Assembly (NCBI RefSeq): GCF_004339725.1
Contig: NZ_SMGK01000006.1
Span: forward strand, 124,001 to 188,000
Direction: 5' to 3'
Origin: Acidipila rosea
GTDB taxonomy: Bacteria; Acidobacteriota; Terriglobia; Terriglobales; Acidobacteriaceae
DNA length: 64,000 nucleotides
The translations under genes and the position numbers were made by a program. This document shows, in pieces, positions 1 through 7,633 of the stretch (within the stretch, counting starts at the first letter, position 1; the number at the start of each line of letters is the position of its first letter). The notes beneath the pieces were generated by a model, which was not told the origin of the DNA, searched no databases, and saw only the letters and a program-made list of their open reading frames with translations.

Positions 1-2
1 CA

Positions 3-896
3 GGCTGGTTCTGGCTGCTGATTGGCGCTGGGTTGCTTTTTGGCCTCATTGTGGTCGCCTCCGTGTTGGGTTTACTGGCTCTACACTCGTTCGATTCCGG
101 GGGTAGCTTTGCTTCGATCGGCGGTGGCAACGTGGGCGTCATTGATATCGACGGCGTCATCATGAGCGCAGATAGCACCGTCGACCAGCTTCGCAAGTTC
201 AATGACGACGACTCCATTAAAGCGATTGTGATGCACATCGATTCTCCGGGCGGCGCTGCTGCGCCCTCGCAGGAGATATACAACGAGGTCATCCGTATAC
301 GTAAGGAGCATAAGAAGCCGATTGTCGCTTCCATCGAAAGTGTAGGGGCGAGCGGCGCTTACTACATCGCCTCGGGCGCCAACAGGATCTACGCAAACGA
401 TGCCAGCATCGTAGGATCGATAGGCGTCATCATGGAGTGGACGAACTACGGAGATCTGCTTAAGTGGGCAAAACTGCAGCCTGAGGTCATCAAAGGTGGC
501 AGACTTAAGGATGCGGGCTCTGCCGACCGCCCCATGACTCCGGAGGAGCGGGCCTACTTTCAGGGGCTTGTCGACAATATGCACGCGCAATTCATTCGCG
601 ACGTTGCCGCCGGACGCGGGATTAAGCCGGATCAGCTGAAACCACTGGCCACGGGGCAAGTCTGGACTGGGGAAGAAGCTCTCCCGCTGCATCTTATTGA
701 TCAGGCAGGCGGCTTCCGGGTCGCACTGCTTGACACTGCTCATAGAGCCGGTATTTCAGGAGAGCCAAATGTCATAAAACCGGCTCGCCACCACAAGACT
801 ATCCTCGATATGTTGACAACTGACACGGATAGTCTCTTCAGCGCACCCGAGCAACTGCTTGAAAAACATGCCGGTTTCTATTTTCTTTGGCGCTAA
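3..896 (+). CDS. sppA: Signal peptide peptidase SppA, S49 family (5' end outside window)
   Basis: This is a membrane-bound serine protease of the SppA/S49 family, which degrades cleaved signal peptides in the membrane. The reading frame is open from the first bases of the window, encoding a hydrophobic segment, so the true start is probably upstream. A TTG at position 33 is the first in-window candidate start. Numbered from that TTG, a transmembrane helix covers roughly residues 1-18. The catalytic serine is S107 in the G-A-S-G-A-Y-Y motif and the general-base lysine is K159 in G-G-R-L-K-D, the Ser/Lys dyad of short SppA proteins. The length fits the short, single-domain form. An HU/IHF gene follows 66 bp downstream on the same strand. 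Function is assigned with high confidence; only the N-terminus is unresolved. Confidence 0.92.
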   Translation, partial: GWFWLLIGAGLLFGLIVVASVLGLLALHSFDSGGSFASIGGGNVGVIDIDGVIMSADSTVDQLRKFNDDDSIKAIVMHIDSPGGAAAPSQEIYNEVIRIRKEHKKPIVASIESVGASGAYYIASGANRIYANDASIVGSIGVIMEWTNYGDLLKWAKLQPEVIKGGRLKDAGSADRPMTPEERAYFQGLVDNMHAQFIRDVAAGRGIKPDQLKPLATGQVWTGEEALPLHLIDQAGGFRVALLDTAHRAGISGEPNVIKPARHHKTILDMLTTDTDSLFSAPEQLLEKHAGFYFLWR

Positions 897-962
897 GATA
901 GTATCTGGCTGCATCTACTATGGATAACAGGGCTTAGCCTTGTATTCTGGAGCACGACCAAT

Positions 963-1295
963 ATGACCAAAGCAGATCTGGTTGAAGAAATTACACAACT
1001 CGGAGATCTTACCCGCAGGGACGGGGAGGTGATCGTGGATACGATCTTTGACTCCGTGATTGGCGCGTTGCGGTCGGGGGACAAGATCGAAATTCGAGGT
1101 TTTGGCAGCTTTCGCATCCGGCAGCGTAAGCCTCGCATTGGCCGCAACCCTAAAACCGGGGCAAAAGTCGATGTTCCTGCCAAGCGGGTCCCTTACTTCA
1201 AGCCGAGCAAGGAGCTTCGCGACCTTGTAAACCCGCACGGGAGCGCTCCTGAGGATGGTGGGCAGGCTTCGCCGGCTGATACTTCTGCGGCCTGA
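963..1295 (+). CDS. HU/IHF-family DNA-binding protein
   Basis: A 110-residue histone-like nucleoid protein that bends DNA as a dimer. The N-terminal helices begin M-T-K-A-D-L-V-E. The G-F-G-S-F core strand and the arm with R-K-P-R-I-G-R-N-P-K-T-G are all present; the proline in that arm is the residue that intercalates into DNA in IHF and HU. The K-A-K-R-V-P-Y-F-K-P-S-K-E-L segment closes the domain, and a 20-residue Gly/Ala/Ser tail follows. The arm sequence R-N-P-K-T-G favours integration-host-factor type over classical HU, but IHF alpha or beta cannot be chosen from the sequence alone. The ATG at 963 has GGAG about 9 bp upstream. It lies 66 bp after sppA and may be cotranscribed with it. 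Confidence 0.93.
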   Translation: MTKADLVEEITQLGDLTRRDGEVIVDTIFDSVIGALRSGDKIEIRGFGSFRIRQRKPRIGRNPKTGAKVDVPAKRVPYFKPSKELRDLVNPHGSAPEDGGQASPADTSAA

Positions 1296-1307
1296 GGTTG
1301 AACTTGT

Positions 1308-1352
1308 GCAAGCAGGTGCAGCTTATATGCCACTAGGTACCGCTGCACTTGC
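1308..1352. terminator. Imperfect hairpin between convergent genes
   Basis: GCAAG plus TGCAGC on the left arm (1308-1322, with a 4-nt bulge) pair with GCTGCACTTGC at 1342-1352. The hairpin sits between the HU/IHF gene on the plus strand and pgeF on the minus strand, so it may terminate both. The T-run is weak (CCACTTTTAA on the plus strand), which keeps confidence low. Confidence 0.35.
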
Positions 1353-1360
1353 CGCCACTT

Positions 1361-2404
1361 TTAACCTCTCACGCCAATCACCGACATCATTCGCCCTGTA
1401 AATCCATGTTCTGCCCGGTGGGAAAAATACCGTCCGGTCTGGCAGCTTGTACATTCCCCGCTGACAAAGATGGCGTCCTCTGCGACTCCAGCGTCGAGTA
1501 GCTGCCGCCGATTCGCTTCCACAAGATCCAGATGAAGGCTGGGTCCAATGTTGCTGTGGCCAGGCGCCCGCGCGGTCAGGAATAGCAGCGGGTACTTTTC
1601 CTTGATGGGATCGGAGTCGTAGACGTCCCGGAACAGCTTCGACGCGTACTCGAATTGCGATTCGAATTCGCTCCGTACTTCCTCCCCTACGCTGTAGCAG
1701 CACTGGCCAATTCCCGGGCCAATTGCCGCGATCAGGTCTTCAGGGCGGCTGCCGAATTCAAGGCGCATGCGCCCGATTCCGCCTTCTACGATGCGCTTGA
1801 GCGTACCTCTCCAGCCGGCGTGGAATGCCGCTACGGCGCGCGTGCGGCGGTCTGCAACCAGTACAGGGATGCAGTCTGCGGTCTGAATGCCCAGCAATAG
1901 CCTCGCCTCGCCCGTCATCATTCCGTCTCCCTTCAGCGTCCTGGCCGCATCTTCGGGACGGACCAGCCGAGTCATCGAGGAGTGTATTTGATTGATAGTA
2001 AGCAGTTTAGGGGCGCTGCCTCTTCGTGCGCCGGCCACCATGCGCACCAGGGTTTTCCGGTTAGCGGTGACATTCCTGACCGTGTCAGCGGACGTAAATC
2101 CAAGATTCAGCTCACCCGTGTGGCGATCGGAACTGTAAGCGGTGCTCGCTCCCCCCACCCGGGTCGAAAAGCCGTGAAGTAGCCATGGAATCTGCTGGAA
2201 CAGCGGCGATTGCACAATGGCCGGTCCCGCTTCCTTGACGGCAGCGCGCGAGCCTTTCGGCTTTGCTTGCTGCATCGGGTGCTTTGGCTGCCGTTCAAAC
2301 CCGGCACTCATGAGGAGACGTCTGCCATGCTTCAGGCCTACGCCCGCCAGCAACTCATCTACGGCTTTCAGATCAGTATGGATATTCTTTTTTGCAGAAG
2401 GCAT
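1361..2404 (-). CDS. pgeF: Laccase-domain purine nucleoside phosphorylase (YfiH/PgeF family)
   Basis: This belongs to the YfiH/DUF152 family, once called polyphenol oxidase and now known as multi-substrate purine nucleoside phosphorylases and peptidoglycan-editing factors. The conserved metal ligands are visible: His141 in N-Q-I-H-S-S, Cys178 in T-A-D-C-I-P and His195 in H-A-G-W-R-G-T. A G-P-G-I-G-Q-C-C-Y motif and a C-terminal Y-F-S-H-R segment complete the fold. At 347 residues it is longer than usual (about 245-280) because of an N-terminal basic extension of some 65 residues. Internal methionines at 33 and 44 are possible alternative starts. It is convergent with the HU/IHF gene and downstream of a sigma-54 activator on the same strand. 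Exact substrate is not decidable here. Confidence 0.88.
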   Translation of the reverse strand: MPSAKKNIHTDLKAVDELLAGVGLKHGRRLLMSAGFERQPKHPMQQAKPKGSRAAVKEAGPAIVQSPLFQQIPWLLHGFSTRVGGASTAYSSDRHTGELNLGFTSADTVRNVTANRKTLVRMVAGARRGSAPKLLTINQIHSSMTRLVRPEDAARTLKGDGMMTGEARLLLGIQTADCIPVLVADRRTRAVAAFHAGWRGTLKRIVEGGIGRMRLEFGSRPEDLIAAIGPGIGQCCYSVGEEVRSEFESQFEYASKLFRDVYDSDPIKEKYPLLFLTARAPGHSNIGPSLHLDLVEANRRQLLDAGVAEDAIFVSGECTSCQTGRYFSHRAEHGFTGRMMSVIGVRG

Positions 2405-2767
2405 TCATCCACTAGTTTAGTGCAGTGGAGGGGTTGCTTGCCCCTAAAAGAGCGAAGGGGCCCGCTTTCCAGCGGGCCCGCTCAAGAGGCAATCATAGGT
2501 GGGAAGCCAAGGGTAGAAGTGGAAGAGGGTCCATAAATGGACGTAAAGCTGATAGACACAACGGTGAACAACAGATGAAGATGCCTCTTAGTGTTATTGA
2601 TGTAGATTGCAAATTCATATCCAAAGTTGCACGGGTAAGTTAAAAAGATTGCAAGTTTGTAGATTCGCCTTCTGGCTGTTAAATGCGCTTCTGGCGGCGC
2701 GGCTGATCAATTTTTGGAGAATCATTATCCCTTTGGAGGAGTGTATGCCGGTACCTACATGTGGCAT
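2405..2767. other. 363-bp intergenic region with a hairpin and an RBS-preceded mini-ORF
   Basis: No conventional gene is supported here. The stretch holds a strong hairpin at 2458-2479, two copies of AGATTGCAA about 40 bp apart (near 2605 and 2646), and a GGAGGA motif directly before an eight-codon reading frame at 2745-2771 (Met-Pro-Val-Pro-Thr-Cys-Gly-Ile). That frame ends exactly over the stop codon of the opposing sigma-54 activator gene. Base composition is more AT-rich than the flanking genes. Confidence 0.5.
2458..2479 (-). terminator. Perfect 9-bp GC-rich hairpin downstream of the sigma-54 activator
   Basis: GGGCCCGCT (2458-2466) and AGCGGGCCC (2471-2479) form a perfect 9-bp stem with a 4-nt TTCC loop. 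Read on the minus strand it lies downstream of the activator gene and is followed by CTTCGCTCTTTT, a poor but present U-tract. It probably separates the activator transcript from pgeF. There is no T-run in the plus direction. Confidence 0.5.
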
Positions 2768-4183
2768 CTAAATACCACTTCTAGGCTTTAAGGCATCCCT
2801 GCCGCCTTCTTCCTTATTCATCAGTTGAATTTTGTTCAGGAGAGCTTTGTAGCTTACCTTTAGGCGTCGTGCTGCCTCCCGACGATTCCATTTGGTCTCC
2901 AGCAGCATCGCTCGTATTGCCTTCTGTTCTGCATCCCAGGCTGCTCGCCTGCCGATTTCGAGAAGGGTTGGCTCGGCGGCTAAGGGGGGCTGACTTTCAG
3001 AGGTGCTCTGGCGGTTGATTCCCCCGGTTTTGGATTCAGCCTGCTCGAGCATGTGGAGGGTCAGCTCCCGGACGATCTGGGTGGCGCCCCCTACGATCAC
3101 GTAGCGTTTGACCAGGTTTTCGAGCTCTCGAATATTTCCCGGCCAGGAGTAGTTCACTAGAAAGCTGAGAACTTCGTCGGTGAACGGAGGGGCATGGCGT
3201 TCGTAAACCTTGGAGTATCGGGCGAGAAAGTGTTCAATCAGCCCGCGGATTTCATCTCGCCTTTCACGCAGGGGCGGAACGTGTACGGTGACGACATTGA
3301 TTCGGTAAAAGAGGTCCTCGCGAAAAAGTCCCTCCGTGACGCGTTGCTCGAGCGGCTTGTTTGTGGCGCACAGCAGACGTACATCTACGTTGGTGTCACG
3401 CTTGGCGCCGAGGCGGGCAAATTGTCCGTCTTGTAGGACGTGCAGCAGCTTGGCCTGAAGGGCCGGATGCATCTCTCCAATCTCATCCAGAAAGAGTGTT
3501 CCACCATCGGCCAGCTCGAATTTGCCCGGTTTAGGCTGTTGAGCGCCCGTGAAGGCTCCGGCTTCGTAGCCAAAGAGTTCACTCTCAAGAAGCTCGTGGG
3601 GGATAGCCGCGCAGTTTACCTTTACGAACGGTCGATCGCGGCGCGCAGACTGGGAGTAGATCATTCGTGCGACAAGCTCTTTGCCCACGCCGCTCTCGCC
3701 GCGGATCAACACCGTCGCGGAGGTCGTAGCCACTTTTCCAACCGTTTCGAGAATCTCCTGCATGCGGGCGGAGGAACTGAAGCTGGCGAGTTCTGCTCCA
3801 GTCTGCTTGCCGGCACCGTTGTCAGCAGCCGGGATGGAGAAAATATCCTGCGAAAGCTGCTTTTCATCGAGCGGCAGCGTGAGCATTCGCTGCGCGCCGA
3901 GCCGGGCAGCCTCGAAGGCAGTCTCTGCGGAAGGGGGAGCGATGACCACGACCTTCAGGGACGGGAACTCGTGCAGCAGTCGTGCGAGTGTATGTGAGTC
4001 CTTCTCGACGCTCAGCATGAGTAACGAGGGGCAGTGGACGCGGACAAGGTCGCAAACGTCGGCCGAGACACCATCGAAGCGCTCGACGAGCCACCCGTGA
4101 TAGCGCAAGTGCGCGGATAGCGTCAGGCGTGCTTTCTCCTCGCTGACAGCGACCAGAGCCCGCGGAAGTTTAGAGTCGGGCAT
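2768..4183 (-). CDS. Sigma-54-dependent activator with degenerate receiver domain
   Basis: A 471-residue NtrC-type enhancer-binding protein. The central AAA+ domain has a Walker A G-E-S-G-V-G-K-E at 162-169, the sigma-54 contact loop G-A-F-T-G-A at 209-214, and a Walker B ending L-F-L-D-E-I-G-E near 230-237. A Fis-type helix-turn-helix (W-N-R-R-E-A-A-R-R-L-K-V-S) lies close to the C-terminus. The first 115 residues look like a response-regulator receiver fold. However, the phospho-acceptor Asp is missing (L-L-M-L-S-V-E-K-D where L-L-D would be expected), and the conserved Lys before Pro is Leu (L-T-L-P-L). I infer that it is not controlled by ordinary phosphorylation. No kinase gene is adjacent. 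It is divergent from an unidentified membrane-protein gene. Its targets are unknown. Confidence 0.93.
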   Translation of the reverse strand: MPDSKLPRALVAVSEEKARLTLSAHLRYHGWLVERFDGVSADVCDLVRVHCPSLLMLSVEKDSHTLARLLHEFPSLKVVVIAPPSAETAFEAARLGAQRMLTLPLDEKQLSQDIFSIPAADNGAGKQTGAELASFSSSARMQEILETVGKVATTSATVLIRGESGVGKELVARMIYSQSARRDRPFVKVNCAAIPHELLESELFGYEAGAFTGAQQPKPGKFELADGGTLFLDEIGEMHPALQAKLLHVLQDGQFARLGAKRDTNVDVRLLCATNKPLEQRVTEGLFREDLFYRINVVTVHVPPLRERRDEIRGLIEHFLARYSKVYERHAPPFTDEVLSFLVNYSWPGNIRELENLVKRYVIVGGATQIVRELTLHMLEQAESKTGGINRQSTSESQPPLAAEPTLLEIGRRAAWDAEQKAIRAMLLETKWNRREAARRLKVSYKALLNKIQLMNKEEGGRDALKPRSGI

Positions 4184-4372
4184 TTGGCAATATCCTATTC
4201 TGAATCAGCAATTTCAGCACGATTCCGGTAAGCACGTTCGGTAGCTGCAGGCGGGAGCCGGGCAGATGCCTGCGAGCGCCAGGAGAAGTGACTTTCCGGC
4301 GTGAAATTAAACATGGTATGACGCGCTTGACCTGTATGCTGGAAGGGCATTTACCGCTCTGACGAGGCATCC

Positions 4373-5572
4373 TTGCACGCAAATAGAAAATCTCCGAGCC
4401 TTCAATGGAAGGATGCAGGACTCTTCCTTCTGATCTATTTTTGTTGGTTGCTGGGTGCAGAGACGCAGCTGCTGAAACATTTTTCGACACACGTTGCATG
4501 GATGCTCGATCTGGCTGCGGGCGTTGTGATTGCAGCGCTGCTGCTGTGGCTTCGATCCCGCGACAGAGAGCGTCCTGTATCAGCGAAATGGTTGTGGGCC
4601 TGCTGGGGCGCCCTGACGCTGATGTTCGTCGCCCTTTATCCGCTGGCGGAGAGGCGCATCTATGGCGGGGGATCGGATCGTGAAGACGCGCTGCGCGCTG
4701 CCTCACTCCAACTCGTGCATGGACATTTTCCCTACTACGTCCACACCTTTCTTGGAAATCCGATTTCTCCGCTTCCAGGAGCACTTCTGTTGTCCGCCCC
4801 TTTTCTGGCATTGAAGTATGTCGGAATCGAGAACCTGTTCTGGCTGGGTCTTTTCCTGTATGTCGTCGATCGCTTCTTCCGGAATCGCGCCGCAGTGCTG
4901 ATTGCCGTGGCCATCATGGCGATTCTTGCGCTGGGGACGCTTGACGACTTCGTGGTGGGTGGAGACTTTTCAGCGAACTTCTATTATGTGTTGATCGCGG
5001 TACTTGTTTTCATAAAGACTCACGAGCGGGTCACTCCCGTGTGGCAGCAGGTTCTCAGCGAGATATTCCTGGGGATTGCGCTTTGTTCTCGTGCTGTCTA
5101 TCTGGTGTTTCTACCCCTGCTTTTCGCCTATCTTCTGCAACAGCGCAAGTTCTGGATTGCGGCGCGCGCGGTTACGGTGCCCCTGCTGGTGGCTGCCGCA
5201 CTGGCCCTGCCTTTCTACTTCTATGATCCGGCGCATTTTGCGCCGCTTCATATCGAGCACAAATTGGACTTCCTCCCTGTTGCTTCAAGGGCACTCGTCC
5301 AGAGGTTGCTGCTGCTGGCCGCGCTCGTCCCTGTAGTTGTCGGCTTTCTGGTGCGACTTACGACGGAACGAATTCTGCTGTTGGCAGGCATTTCGCTCGT
5401 TGTTGTTCTCGGGATTCCGGGCATCCTGGCAGGCATCCTCACAGGATTTGGCGGGGGGCCGTGGTTCCTGATCAGCTATGTGATCCCGGCGGTTTATCTT
5501 CTTGCGCTGTGGGGGACACTCCAGGTGGCTGCGCGCACGGAGGCCGCTGTTCCCGAGAAAGCAGCTGCATAG
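4373..5572 (+). CDS. Polytopic membrane protein, unidentified (possible glycosyltransferase-39-like)
   Basis: A 399-residue integral membrane protein with about nine or ten hydrophobic helices. The start is a TTG at 4373, because the frame is closed by TGA at 4328 and contains no ATG or GTG before it; GAGG lies 5 nt upstream. A short periplasmic-looking motif G-G-G-S-D-R-E-D-A follows the second helix. A conserved-looking H-G-H-F-P-Y-Y segment sits before the third. This arrangement recalls membrane glycosyltransferases of the GT-C (family 39 or 87) type, in which an acidic residue after the first helix is catalytic. I cannot confirm that. It is divergent from the sigma-54 activator and 102 bp upstream of pyrH. 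No function is claimed. Confidence 0.8.
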   Translation: MHANRKSPSLQWKDAGLFLLIYFCWLLGAETQLLKHFSTHVAWMLDLAAGVVIAALLLWLRSRDRERPVSAKWLWACWGALTLMFVALYPLAERRIYGGGSDREDALRAASLQLVHGHFPYYVHTFLGNPISPLPGALLLSAPFLALKYVGIENLFWLGLFLYVVDRFFRNRAAVLIAVAIMAILALGTLDDFVVGGDFSANFYYVLIAVLVFIKTHERVTPVWQQVLSEIFLGIALCSRAVYLVFLPLLFAYLLQQRKFWIAARAVTVPLLVAAALALPFYFYDPAHFAPLHIEHKLDFLPVASRALVQRLLLLAALVPVVVGFLVRLTTERILLLAGISLVVVLGIPGILAGILTGFGGGPWFLISYVIPAVYLLALWGTLQVAARTEAAVPEKAAA

Positions 5573-5609
5573 GGAGCTGCGGTTGATGAACTGAAAGCTG
5601 AGTCCCTCG

Positions 5610-5633
5610 CCCCTTCCGGGTTTGACGAAGGGG
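5610..5633 (+). terminator. Weak hairpin between membrane-protein gene and pyrH
   Basis: CCCCTTC (5610-5616) pairs with GAAGGGG (5627-5633) around a 10-nt loop. It follows the stop at 5572 but is trailed by TTGCATGAAT rather than a T-run, so terminator function is doubtful. Confidence 0.3.
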
Positions 5634-5656
5634 TTGCATGAATTCGGGGCTGGCCA

Positions 5657-5665
5657 TGCGATACT
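5657..5665 (+). promoter_or_regulatory. Extended -10-like element of pyrH, nearly leaderless
   Basis: TGC followed by GATACT (5660-5665) resembles an extended -10 element. Counting from it, transcription would begin near 5672, only three bases before the pyrH ATG. No Shine-Dalgarno sequence precedes that ATG (TTTTCAAAGC). No good -35 element is visible at normal spacing. Confidence 0.4.
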
Positions 5666-5674
5666 TTTCAAAGC

Positions 5675-6379
5675 ATGTACAAGCGTGTCGTTCTCAAGCT
5701 TTCAGGGGAAGCGTTGGCCGCCGGGCGTGGTTTCGGCGTAGACGTGATCCGCGTTCACGAGGTTGCAGCCGAAATAGCTGAGGTCTCGAGGATGGGGGTC
5801 GAGGTGGCCATCGTGGTGGGCGGAGGCAACTTCTTCCGTGGCGTCGCAGAGCAGGCCAAGGAGATGGATCGCGTCTCGGCAGACAACATGGGGATGCTGG
5901 CAACCGTAATCAATGCGCTGGCTGTCCAGGATGCCATTGAAAAGCAGGGGCTGCATTGCCGGGTGATGTCAGCCATTGAAATGAATCAAGTTTGCGAGCC
6001 ATACATCCGCCGCCGGGCCGTTCGGCATCTTGAAAAAGGTCGGGTCGTGATCTTCGCAGCGGGCACGGGTAATCCTTATTTTTCGACGGATACGGCTGCT
6101 TCTCTGCGCGCTATGGAAATCAGGGCAGACGTACTTCTGAAGGCCACCAAAGTGGAAGGCATCTACGATGCCGACCCAGTTATCACCAAGGACGCAGTCA
6201 AGTTTGAGGAGATCACCTATATGGAGATTCTGAGGCTTGGACTGAAGGTGATGGACGCGACTGCGGTGAGCCTGTGCAAAGACAATAACCTGCCGATGAT
6301 TATTTTCAACATGAACGAATCCGGCAATATTCGCCGCGTGATCTCGGGCGAGAAAGTCGGCTCGCTGGTCACGGCCTGA
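5675..6379 (+). CDS. pyrH: UMP kinase
   Basis: A 234-residue bacterial UMP kinase of the amino-acid-kinase fold, converting UMP to UDP with ATP; it is essential for pyrimidine nucleotide supply and therefore for UDP-sugars. The N-terminal K-L-S-G-E-A-L nucleotide loop, the G-G-G-N-F-F-R-G motif and the uridylate-binding [11 protein letters not shown] segment are all intact. Length matches the family. In many bacteria pyrH sits in rpsB-tsf-pyrH-frr; here its neighbours are a membrane protein and an acyltransferase, so the usual translation-factor context is lost. The start codon lacks an RBS and may be read from a very short leader. Confidence 0.97.
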   Translation: MYKRVVLKLSGEALAAGRGFGVDVIRVHEVAAEIAEVSRMGVEVAIVVGGGNFFRGVAEQAKEMDRVSADNMGMLATVINALAVQDAIEKQGLHCRVMSAIEMNQVCEPYIRRRAVRHLEKGRVVIFAAGTGNPYFSTDTAASLRAMEIRADVLLKATKVEGIYDADPVITKDAVKFEEITYMEILRLGLKVMDATAVSLCKDNNLPMIIFNMNESGNIRRVISGEKVGSLVTA

Positions 6380-6402
6380 GCGAATTGCCGCAAGCAGTCT
6401 CC

Positions 6403-7518
6403 ATGCCTCCTGCTGTTTTATCTGCGCCGGCTGTCGCGAAGAAGGGCCGTCTCCCGGCCCTGACCGGGCTTCGAGCCTTTGCAGCTCTGAATATCGTCTT
6501 CTTCCATTTTTCAAACCCCAAATGGTTTGGGCCGTTTGCGCCAATCGTCGACAACGGCTACACGTCGGTCAGTTTTTTTCTGCTGATGTCGGGCTACATT
6601 CTTGCCTACAACTACAGCGACCGGGCAAAAAGCGGTGAACTGCGGGCACCGACGTTCTGGGTAGCGCGCCTCTCACGGCTGTATCCGGTTTATTTTTTCG
6701 CGCTGATTGTCTCGCTGGGAATGCTGGTGCAGGAATGGCATGTGAGGACGCACCTGCAGTTTGCCGCAGGGTTTGTGATGACTCCGCTGCTGTTGCAGGG
6801 GTGGAGCCCATCGCTGGCGACCTTCTGGAATACGCCTGCCTGGACGATGTGCACCGAGGCTTTCTTCTACCTGATTTTTCCCATGGTCGTACGCTGGCGG
6901 CGGCCGAAGCATCTTGGCGGACTCACGGTCAATCTGTTCCTGCTGTGGCTGCTGGGGATGGTGCTGCCGGTGCTGTATCTCTGGCTGCATCCTGACGGCG
7001 TGCTGCACCCGGACCGCTATACAGACGGGTTCTGGATGCGGGCGCTGAAGTTCACGCCTCCTCCTCATCTGCCGTCATTTCTGTTCGGGATAGTGCTGGC
7101 GGATGTAGATGCCAAGCTGGCTCGGGACGGCTACAAGCGCCTGCTGCTGGGCCTTGGAGGAGTGGCGGGACTCTACACGATCCTGTATTTCGGCGACCAC
7201 ATGCCGTATCCGATGATGCATGATGGTCTTCTTATGCCGCTGTTTGCGCTGGCTATCCTGGGGCTGGCGGGCAGGAACCTGATCTCCCGCTTCTTCGGCT
7301 TTGCACCTTTTGTCGCTTTGGGGCAGGCCAGCTACTGCCTGTATATTCTGCATTTCAATCTATGGAACCTGATCCACAGCTCCGGGCTGCTGGAGAAGAC
7401 AGGACTGATTCAGCTTGATCCATGGATAAGCTACCTGTTGCTGATTACGGGCGCGGTGCTGACGATGGTTTTGATAGAACGCCCGGCGCAGAGATGGATT
7501 CGAAGCATAAACCAGTAA
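6403..7518 (+). CDS. Acyltransferase 3 family membrane protein (OafA/YrhL-like)
   Basis: An integral membrane acyltransferase of the Acyltransf_3 family, which transfers acetyl or other acyl groups to cell-surface sugars or antibiotics. The family signature appears at the start (L-T-G-L-R-A-F-A-A-L-N-I-V-F-F-H-F-S), with the catalytic-type Arg and His, and about ten helices follow. The C-terminus keeps the S-Y-C-L-Y-I-L-H-F motif and the I-E-R-P-A family ending. An in-frame TTG at 6385 would add six residues and leave only 5 bp after pyrH; I prefer the ATG at 6403, though neither start has a strong RBS. Close spacing suggests cotranscription with pyrH. The acylated substrate cannot be inferred. 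Confidence 0.88.
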   Translation: MPPAVLSAPAVAKKGRLPALTGLRAFAALNIVFFHFSNPKWFGPFAPIVDNGYTSVSFFLLMSGYILAYNYSDRAKSGELRAPTFWVARLSRLYPVYFFALIVSLGMLVQEWHVRTHLQFAAGFVMTPLLLQGWSPSLATFWNTPAWTMCTEAFFYLIFPMVVRWRRPKHLGGLTVNLFLLWLLGMVLPVLYLWLHPDGVLHPDRYTDGFWMRALKFTPPPHLPSFLFGIVLADVDAKLARDGYKRLLLGLGGVAGLYTILYFGDHMPYPMMHDGLLMPLFALAILGLAGRNLISRFFGFAPFVALGQASYCLYILHFNLWNLIHSSGLLEKTGLIQLDPWISYLLLITGAVLTMVLIERPAQRWIRSINQ

Positions 7519-7573
7519 GATAGACGCAAGCTTGCGCAACGCGATGCAGGTCAGCATCATCCAAAGTAGAACC

Positions 7574-7600
7574 TTGATAGGCAAAAGCATTTGGTATGCT
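7574..7600 (+). promoter_or_regulatory. Candidate sigma-70 promoter of the MlaD-like gene
   Basis: TTGATA (7574-7579) and TATGCT (7595-7600) are separated by 15 bp, slightly short of the optimum. The element lies 34 bp upstream of the GTG start. A 10-bp perfect palindrome GCAAGCTTGC lies further upstream, near 7527-7536. Confidence 0.3.
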
Positions 7601-7633
7601 ACCCCAGCAGCAGGTTTCTTTTGAAGGAGGCAT

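Noticed and set aside
75..110. TTCGATTCC motif in sppA as a tRNA fragment
   Set aside because: It is coding sequence in the open sppA frame and has no paired arms.
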